Below are positions 57,221 to 64,000 of a DNA stretch of 64,000 nt, in pieces. The stretch is from Eubacteriales bacterium (GTDB taxonomy: Bacteria > Bacillota > Clostridia > Saccharofermentanales > UBA5734), in the NCBI GenBank assembly GCA_028685755.1, contig JAQUDJ010000006.1:19959-83958 (forward strand), given 5' to 3'. Under the pieces are notes generated by a model. That model searched no databases. It was not told the origin of the DNA and worked only from the letters and a program-made list of their open reading frames with translations. Both the position numbers and the translations under genes were made by a program. Positions within the stretch are counted from its first letter, which is position 1. Each line of letters opens with the position of its first letter.

Positions 57221-58762
57221 GTGTTGAAAGAAGTGTCACATACAACGGACTACATTCTGGAAATGCGCAACATCACCAAGGAATTCCCCGGCGTAAAAGC
57301 ATTAAGCAACGTCAACTTCAGCGTCAAGCGCGGTGAGATCCATTGCCTCGTCGGTGAAAATGGTGCAGGGAAGTCAACCCTGATGAAAGTCCTCTCCGGC
57401 GTTTATCCGCAAGGTGATTACAGCGGCGACATCGTTCTGAACGGACAAGTTCAAAGCTATCGCGGGATCGCCGATTCCGAAAAAGCTGGGATTGCGATCA
57501 TTTACCAAGAACTCGCCCTCGTACCGGATATGACGGTCTACGAGAACATCTACCTCGGCCATGAAATTAAAAAAGGTCGCACTGTTGATTGGAACGAAAC
57601 CATTGTTCAAGCCACAAAAATGCTTGACAAGGTTAAGCTCAAAGTCAATCCAGAAATTAAAGTCAAAGATCTTGGCGTAGGCAAACAGCAGTTGATCGAA
57701 ATCGCCAAGGCATTTAGTAAAAATGTCAATCTCTTGATCCTCGATGAACCAACAGCCGCTTTGAATGAAGACGACTCAGCCAATTTGTTAATGCTGCTGA
57801 AAGAACTTCGCAACGAAGGCATTACCTCGATTATGATCTCCCACAAGCTCAAGGAAGTCATTGCGATCGCTGATACAGTTACTGTTTTGCGCGATGGTCA
57901 AACAATCTGCTCCTTAGACGCTGCTAAAGGTGAAGTCTCTGAGCCTGTTTTGATCAAAAACATGGTCGGTCGGGCCATTGATGACATTTATCCCAAGCGT
58001 CCCAAAAAGCCACTTGGCGAAAAAGTGCTTGAGCTTGAAAATTGGAATGCTTTTGATCCTACTGTCGGTCGGACAATCATCAAGGATGTCAATTTCAACG
58101 TCCGGCGCGGTGAAGTCATAGGCCTGTCAGGTTTAATGGGGGCCGGGCGCACTGAGTTGGCGCTTTCGATTTTTGGTAATCCTCGTGACTATAAGATCAC
58201 CGGTGATCTCAAGATCAACGGCGAGAAAATCGCCCTCAAGACCACCGGTCAGGCGATCAAAAACGGGATTGCATATGTAACGGAGGATCGCAAGGGCGAT
58301 GGCTTGATCTTGATTGACGATATCAAGCAAAACATCACCTTGGCCAATCTAAAATCGCTGGCTAAAAATGGCGTCATTGATGAAAACGAAGAAATCAAGA
58401 TCGCTAATCAATACAAAGAATCGATGACCATCAAAGCCCCGAGTATCGAAATGAAAACTGGCAAACTATCAGGCGGCAACCAACAAAAGGTTTCCTTGAG
58501 TAAATGGCTCTTCACCAAGCCAAACATCCTGATACTTGACGAGCCGACCCGCGGCATCGACGTTGGTGCCAAATTTGAAATCTATACCATTATCAACGAG
58601 CTGATCGAAAAGGGACTGAGTATCATCATGATCTCGTCTGAATTGCCGGAAATTCTCGGCATGAGTGATCGCATCTACGTTGTGGCAGAAGGCCGAATTA
58701 CCGGTGAGCTGCCGATAGAAGAAGCAACTCAGGACATCATCATGGCTATGGCGACTGTCTGA
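57221..58762 (+). CDS. Sugar ABC transporter ATP-binding protein (MmsA/GguA/XylG-like, two NBDs)
   Basis: GENGAGKSTLMKVLSGVYP, second NBD LSGGNQQKVSLSKWLFTKPNILILDEPTRGIDVGAK. Confidence 0.95.
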   Translation: MLKEVSHTTDYILEMRNITKEFPGVKALSNVNFSVKRGEIHCLVGENGAGKSTLMKVLSGVYPQGDYSGDIVLNGQVQSYRGIADSEKAGIAIIYQELALVPDMTVYENIYLGHEIKKGRTVDWNETIVQATKMLDKVKLKVNPEIKVKDLGVGKQQLIEIAKAFSKNVNLLILDEPTAALNEDDSANLLMLLKELRNEGITSIMISHKLKEVIAIADTVTVLRDGQTICSLDAAKGEVSEPVLIKNMVGRAIDDIYPKRPKKPLGEKVLELENWNAFDPTVGRTIIKDVNFNVRRGEVIGLSGLMGAGRTELALSIFGNPRDYKITGDLKINGEKIALKTTGQAIKNGIAYVTEDRKGDGLILIDDIKQNITLANLKSLAKNGVIDENEEIKIANQYKESMTIKAPSIEMKTGKLSGGNQQKVSLSKWLFTKPNILILDEPTRGIDVGAKFEIYTIINELIEKGLSIIMISSELPEILGMSDRIYVVAEGRITGELPIEEATQDIIMAMATV

Positions 58763-58824
58763 ACAACTCGGCTTGATCTTTGTAACGAATCAAGACCAAC
58801 GCACACCGAAGGGGGAATTTTCAA

Positions 58825-60000
58825 ATGGGTTTTGTCACTGAACTAAAAGATCTTTTAAAGAAAAACATCCGTGAATACGGCATGTACATTGCCTTAATCG
58901 TGATCATGGCTATATTCTCAGTTCTTACAGATGGCACATTTATCTCAGCTCGTAATATCAGCAAGTTGATCGACGCAACCGGTTATATCGCCGTATTGGC
59001 AGTCGGTATGACGCTCGTCATTGTCATCCGCCACATTGACTTGTCTGTAGGCTTTGTTGCAGGATTTCTCGGCGCAGTAGCCGCAATTCTGCTCACATCG
59101 GCCCACTTGCCCGTCATTGTCACCATCCCGATTATCCTCGCTCTGGGCGTTGTCATCGGTTTATTTAATGGTTTTCTCGTCGCCAAACTCCAAATCCCGG
59201 CATTCGTAGCATCCCTTGCTGGGATGCTGATTTTCCGCGGCGGGCTTCTGCAGGCAACCCAAAAATCCGGGACAATCATCATTCCAAATGCGAGTTTCAA
59301 TGCGATTGGTAATGGTTACATCCCTGACATCGCCGTTATCCCGGGCTTCCATCTCGTGACGTTACTCCTTGGCGCTTTGACCATTGTGGCAATGTTCATT
59401 AGTGAAAGCAAAAGCCGTCGCAACAAACTTAAATACAATTTTGAAGTTGTTTCAGCTAAAATTTTCACAGCAAAACTAATCTTTATGTCCTTAATTATTG
59501 CTTATATTGCCTTTATTCTCTCACAATTCAACGGCTTGTCATGGACCACCGTCGTTGTCATCGTTGTCACAGCAATCTATCATTTCATGACCACCCGCAC
59601 CGTGCTTGGCCGCCATATTTATGCCGTCGGCGGTAATCCTGAAGCAGCTAAGCTCTCTGGTATCAGTGTCAAAAATATTACTTTCTTTGTTTTTGGTTCC
59701 ATGAGCATGCTAGCAGCTCTGTCAGGTATTCTTTACACGTCACGTCTCCAATCTGCAACGACGACTGCTGGTGTCTTGTTTGAACTTGATGCTATCGCTG
59801 CTGCCTATGTTGGCGGTGTCTCGGCAGCAGGTGGTGTTGGTAAAGTTACAGGTTCAATTATCGGGGCGCTCGTTATGGCTTCCTTAACAAGTGGTATGAA
59901 CTTGATGGGTGTCGACATTTCGTGGCAATACATTATCCGCGGTATTGTTTTGATCCTCGCCGTCGTCTTTGACGTCATGACTCGTAACAAAAAAGGCTGA
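58825..60000 (+). CDS. Sugar ABC transporter permease (GguB/XylH-like)
   Basis: Polytopic; GMTLVIVIRHIDLSVGFVAGFLGAVAA, YAVGGNPEAAKLSGISV. Confidence 0.95.
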   Translation: MGFVTELKDLLKKNIREYGMYIALIVIMAIFSVLTDGTFISARNISKLIDATGYIAVLAVGMTLVIVIRHIDLSVGFVAGFLGAVAAILLTSAHLPVIVTIPIILALGVVIGLFNGFLVAKLQIPAFVASLAGMLIFRGGLLQATQKSGTIIIPNASFNAIGNGYIPDIAVIPGFHLVTLLLGALTIVAMFISESKSRRNKLKYNFEVVSAKIFTAKLIFMSLIIAYIAFILSQFNGLSWTTVVVIVVTAIYHFMTTRTVLGRHIYAVGGNPEAAKLSGISVKNITFFVFGSMSMLAALSGILYTSRLQSATTTAGVLFELDAIAAAYVGGVSAAGGVGKVTGSIIGALVMASLTSGMNLMGVDISWQYIIRGIVLILAVVFDVMTRNKKG

Positions 60001-60025
60001 TTGAAACAGCCACGCTTGCTTGATC

Positions 60026-60062
60026 AAAAGCCCTGTCGTTGTGAAAACACGGCAGGGCTTTT
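60026..60062 (+). terminator. Intrinsic terminator after the sugar ABC operon
   Basis: AAAAGCCCTG...CAGGGCTTTT. Confidence 0.85.
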
Positions 60063-60297
60063 GTCTAGTGTATTGATGCTAAAATTCGTTGAATTGTGAT
60101 TGACCCTGATTGTCATTTATTTATTCCTAAAAAAACAACTGTCATTATTAACTTTAAATTGTCACTATCAATCACATCCGATCATCATTGCATAAAACAA
60201 TGTCATACAGACGTCTGAAGTTTAGGCAAAAAGCGGATTGTCGGCGGCTCATCTAATGCGTACGATGAACGTGAGCCTAGTGCTCGGGAGGTCCTTT

Positions 60298-60780
60298 ATG
60301 AAATCAACTGAATATGAATCCACTTTGGATTTGGTCTTAAAGATTAAATCTGTTCACTATAAATTAATTGCTCATGAGCTACCACTAATTGACCAGTTGA
60401 CAACTTTGATGATCCGATCCGCCAAACCCGACCAGGTTGAACTTTTTGTCATCCGGAACTTGTTTGAAAAGCTCCTCAACTTATTGCCTGCTCATTTGAA
60501 TCGTGAAGCGCATGTCGTCTACCCCGTGCTATTACGCCAAGAAGAAAACCGTGTTTCCTTAGGACGTGCTGTTGAAGAAGTCGCTGACATGAAAGATGAG
60601 CATGACCTGATTCTTGATCTTTTTGGTCAATTACGACAGATCACCAATCATTATCGCTTTGAACGTGGCGCCCACGATAACATTCGTTTGGCATATGAGA
60701 AATTAGCTGCGATCGATCGGGCAGCTACGGATTTGATCCGCCTCGAAACAGACCACGCGTTCGCGGCCTTTTCAGCCTAA
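60298..60780 (+). CDS. Hemerythrin-like (HHE) / DUF438-type cytoplasmic protein
   Basis: Helical protein with LPAHLNREAHVVYPVL, MKDEHDLILDLF, RLETDHAFAAF His/Glu spacing; GGGAGG RBS. Confidence 0.6.
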   Translation: MKSTEYESTLDLVLKIKSVHYKLIAHELPLIDQLTTLMIRSAKPDQVELFVIRNLFEKLLNLLPAHLNREAHVVYPVLLRQEENRVSLGRAVEEVADMKDEHDLILDLFGQLRQITNHYRFERGAHDNIRLAYEKLAAIDRAATDLIRLETDHAFAAFSA

Positions 60781-60901
60781 AGCCGCGCTTATCAAATACA
60801 TTTCGTTATCAGTCAAATGCTGACTTAGTAACTCCAGCTACTTCGTCTCATCTTGTTCCTGCGCTATACTAGGTAGGATTAAGCAAGATGGAGCGTCTGG
60901 T

Positions 60902-62296
60902 ATGCGACTAGAACAAGACACCCTAGGTTCCTTTGAATTGACTGATCAGCAGTATTACGGCTTACAGACCGCCCGTGCTGTTGTGAATTTCCCAATTTTG
61001 GGTCAGCCAATCCACCCGGATCTGGTGTTAGCCCTTGTACAAATTAAAAAAGCTGCCGTACTTACCCATTTGGCTAACAAACATATCGATTCCACAATCG
61101 GTCAAGCAATTAACCAAGCATGTGACGACGTGTTAGCTGGAGCGTTGGCAGATCAGTTTATCGTTGATGCCTTCCAAGGTGGAGCTGGTACGTCTGCTCA
61201 TATGAATGTCAACGAAGTATTGGCCAATCGCGCACTCGAACTCATTGGCGCTGCTAAGGGTGATTACACCAAAATCCACCCGATTGACCACGTCAATCTT
61301 TACCAATCAACTAATGATGTCTTTCCAACTGCAGTTCGAATTGCAGCAATTAATCGACTAAAGTCAGTCAGTGAAGCCTTTGCCCGACTCCAGACAACTT
61401 TGCAGGCAAAAGAACAAGAATTCGCTACGGTTCTCAAGGTAGGCCGCACGCAGTTGCAAGATGCTGTCCCGGTAACTTTAGGCCAAGAATTCGGGGCATG
61501 GGCTCAGGCGATCGCTCGCGACCGCTGGCGCCTTTATAAAGTCGAAGAACGCCTGCGTCAGGTCAATATCGGCGGTACAGCTGTCGGTACGGGGATCAAT
61601 GCACCACGCAAATATCTCTTTACAATGATCGACAAACTTCGAGAAGTGACCGGTATCGGACTCGCTCGAGCTGATTATCTGATGGACCCTACCCAAAATA
61701 ACGACGTTTTTGTTGAAGTTTCTGGTTTATTAAAAACAGCAGCTGTTAATTTGACAAAGCTTGCCAATGACTTGCGATTGCTTGCCTCCGGTCCGCGCGC
61801 CGGATTTGGCGAAATTCGTTTGCCAGCTTTACAGTCGGGATCATCGATCATGCCCGGCAAAGTCAATCCGGTCATGCCAGAAGCTGTCAACCAAGTGGCC
61901 TATCAAGTAATGGCCAACGACCTAGCCATCACGCTCGCAGCGCAGGGCGGGCAACTTGAATTAAATGCCTTCCTGCCCCTAATTGCCCATAATTTATTGC
62001 AAATGCTCGATCTTCTCGATCACGTGATCCCGTTGTTCATCGACAAATGCATCGTTGGGATTGAGGCAGACGTTGATCGGTGTCAGGCTCTCCTCAATAA
62101 CAGTACCGCAATTGTCACGGCTTTGACTGGCTATATTGGATATGATCAAGCGGCAGCAATCGCCAAAGAGAGTCTCGCCACGGGTACAACCGTATCCGCT
62201 TTATTACTTCAAAAAGGTCTATTGACAGCCCAACAGCTCGAAATAATCTTAAAACCTGAAACGATGACAAGTCCCGGCATTCCCGGCAGCAAATAA
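60902..62296 (+). CDS. aspA: Aspartate ammonia-lyase
   Basis: FQGGAGTSAHMNVNEVLANRA, VNLYQSTNDVFPTAVRIAA, KVGRTQLQDAVPVTLGQEF, GSSIMPGKVNPVMPE. Confidence 0.92.
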   Translation: MRLEQDTLGSFELTDQQYYGLQTARAVVNFPILGQPIHPDLVLALVQIKKAAVLTHLANKHIDSTIGQAINQACDDVLAGALADQFIVDAFQGGAGTSAHMNVNEVLANRALELIGAAKGDYTKIHPIDHVNLYQSTNDVFPTAVRIAAINRLKSVSEAFARLQTTLQAKEQEFATVLKVGRTQLQDAVPVTLGQEFGAWAQAIARDRWRLYKVEERLRQVNIGGTAVGTGINAPRKYLFTMIDKLREVTGIGLARADYLMDPTQNNDVFVEVSGLLKTAAVNLTKLANDLRLLASGPRAGFGEIRLPALQSGSSIMPGKVNPVMPEAVNQVAYQVMANDLAITLAAQGGQLELNAFLPLIAHNLLQMLDLLDHVIPLFIDKCIVGIEADVDRCQALLNNSTAIVTALTGYIGYDQAAAIAKESLATGTTVSALLLQKGLLTAQQLEIILKPETMTSPGIPGSK

Positions 62297-62334
62297 AAAT
62301 CTATTTTAAAATGTTTCTTGAAAGGTCACTGCTC

Positions 62335-63561
62335 ATGAATAACACACCCATGGCTAACCGTGTCGCAATCTCAATTTTTGGCAAACGCAATGCTGGTAAG
62401 TCTTCGCTGATCAATGCCTTGACTGGGCAAAGTATTGCTGTGATTTCACCTGTTGCCGGTACAACAACCGACCCTGTCTATAAAACGATGGAACTCTTGC
62501 CGATTGGTCCTGTCGTGATCATTGACACGGCTGGTCTCGATGACGTCGGCGAACTCGGCAACTTGCGCATCGAAAAAACATATGAAGTCTTGCGCAAAAC
62601 ACATTTGGCAATCGTCGTGATCAGTGCTGAAACAGGCCTAACGGATTTTGAACTTGATTTTCTCGCAGATCTCAAAAAGCGCCAAACGCCAACCGTCGTT
62701 GTCTTTAATAAAATTGATCTAGCAAGTATGACTGATGAAACCTTCAAAAATGCCAAACATAAGTTAGCCTTACCTGCAGTTCGTGTCAGTGCCGCAACCG
62801 GTGAAGGGATCGGGGTTCTCAAGGAGCTGATCATCGAAAATGCTAAATTTGAAGATGAAGAACTCGGACTCGTCGGGGATCTCGTTAAGCCTGGAGAAAT
62901 TGCGATTCTTGTCACGCCGATTGATAAAGCGGCGCCAAAGGGACGTCTGATTTTGCCTCAACAACAAGTGATTCGTGATTTGCTGGAAATTGACGCGATT
63001 GCAATGATCACAAAGGAACACGAGCTCAAACAGACCTTAGAGAGTCTGAAACAAAGGCCCGCGATCGTAATAACCGACTCACAAGCTTTTTTGAAAGTTT
63101 CAGCTGACACACCTAACGACATCCCAATGACATCTTTTTCGATTTTATTTGCCCGCCAAAAAGGCGAATTATCGCCATTAGTCGAAGGCGTCCGGCGTCT
63201 TGAACAGTTGACCCCTTCAGACAAGGTGTTGATTGTCGAAGGGTGCACCCATCATCGTCAATCTGACGATATCGGCACCGTCAAAATCCCACGGTGGATC
63301 CGCCAGATTGTCGGGGGTGACGTCCAATTTGAATGGGCGTCGGGTGTGCAATACCCCAAAAACATTGCTGATTATAAACTGATCGTCCATTGTGGTGGCT
63401 GCATGCTCAATCGCAAAGAAATGCAGTATCGCATTGCTTTAGCTCGGGAACATGGTGTCGCGATCACGAATTATGGGATGTTAATCGCTTATACGATGGG
63501 CATCCTGCCACGGGCCTTAAAACCCTTCCCCGCAGCAATGTTAGCGCTCGAAGAAGACTAA
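62335..63561 (+). CDS. hydF: [FeFe] hydrogenase H-cluster maturation GTPase
   Basis: GKRNAGKSSLINALTGQ, DTAGLDD; C-terminal EGCTHHRQSDDIG and HCGGCMLNRKEM cluster ligands. Confidence 0.95.
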   Translation: MNNTPMANRVAISIFGKRNAGKSSLINALTGQSIAVISPVAGTTTDPVYKTMELLPIGPVVIIDTAGLDDVGELGNLRIEKTYEVLRKTHLAIVVISAETGLTDFELDFLADLKKRQTPTVVVFNKIDLASMTDETFKNAKHKLALPAVRVSAATGEGIGVLKELIIENAKFEDEELGLVGDLVKPGEIAILVTPIDKAAPKGRLILPQQQVIRDLLEIDAIAMITKEHELKQTLESLKQRPAIVITDSQAFLKVSADTPNDIPMTSFSILFARQKGELSPLVEGVRRLEQLTPSDKVLIVEGCTHHRQSDDIGTVKIPRWIRQIVGGDVQFEWASGVQYPKNIADYKLIVHCGGCMLNRKEMQYRIALAREHGVAITNYGMLIAYTMGILPRALKPFPAAMLALEED

Positions 63562-63583
63562 CTATCTGATTTGTGAACTTAAT

Positions 63584-64000
63584 TTAAGCATCTAACCGGG
63601 TGCCAACATCTAGGCCTTGAGGGCCATCGCCCATGTCCAAGGCGTTTTTGGTGCGACAATATTCGGCAACAGCCTCGACTTCACTGACAGTCTGATTTTT
63701 GCGAATGAGCCAGATTGCACCGATAGCCGTGACAACGAGCAATGCGCCCATGATCCCCAAGGTGATTGGCAAGGTTAGGGCGAGATCACTTGCTGATATT
63801 TGGTACACCGCAATAAAACCGAAAACGATAAATGCGCCGGCCGAAACGAGTTTAATGGTCCGTTCGGGGATGCGTTTGCATAGGACTACGCCAACAATGA
63901 TCCCAATGCCATCGGCAATTAGCATACCGGTAGTTGTCCCAGCCAATACAGCCAAGGGATTCTCCGGAATACGTGCCGCCAAGGCAATCGTTGCCAATTG
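63584..64000 (-). CDS. TMEM165/GDT1 family (UPF0016) membrane protein, 5' truncated at window edge
   Basis: Minus strand reads QLATIALAAR...AVLAGTTTGMLIADGIGIIVGVVLCKRIPERTIKLVSAGAFIVFG; the EXGDK part would lie beyond the window. Confidence 0.85.
   Translation of the reverse strand, partial: QLATIALAARIPENPLAVLAGTTTGMLIADGIGIIVGVVLCKRIPERTIKLVSAGAFIVFGFIAVYQISASDLALTLPITLGIMGALLVVTAIGAIWLIRKNQTVSEVEAVAEYCRTKNALDMGDGPQGLDVGTRLDA

Overview
The window is a dense bacterial chromosomal segment. Gene content and strong AGGAGG-type ribosome binding sites suggest an anaerobic Firmicutes/Clostridia-like organism (inference). I saw no rRNA, tRNA, CRISPR array, prophage or transposase. About 53 protein genes can be supported. 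Main blocks: pgi between two B12-binding radical-SAM genes; speA-speB; a YhaO/YhaN (SbcD/SbcC-like) pair; a tightly packed minus-strand run nfnA-nfnB-FAH-pabA-pabB-pabC-GlpA-like-(GlpB-like+DUF1667 fusion); ferritin; type III glutamine synthetase with an attenuator-like leader; glf; an L,D-transpeptidase; malQ; a MarR regulator with a His-rich tail plus a heterodimeric ABC exporter; ptb-buk; hflK-hflC; nadA; mnmA; an AmmeMemoRadiSam module with fused Memo and AMMECR1 domains; two neighbouring envelope proteins with poly-Asp tails; coupled WYL/AraC regulators; a ChvE/GguAB-type sugar ABC locus with duplicated binding proteins; and aspA-hydF. The most interesting items are the DUF1667 fusion within the pab/nfn gene run, the AmmeMemoRadiSam module, the Asp-tail protein pair, the glnN leader with competing pairings, a repeated promoter-plus-hairpin module in the sugar locus, and an 18-bp perfect inverted repeat at the start of a transglutaminase lipoprotein gene. 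All calls are from reading the sequence and supplied ORFs; no database search was run.
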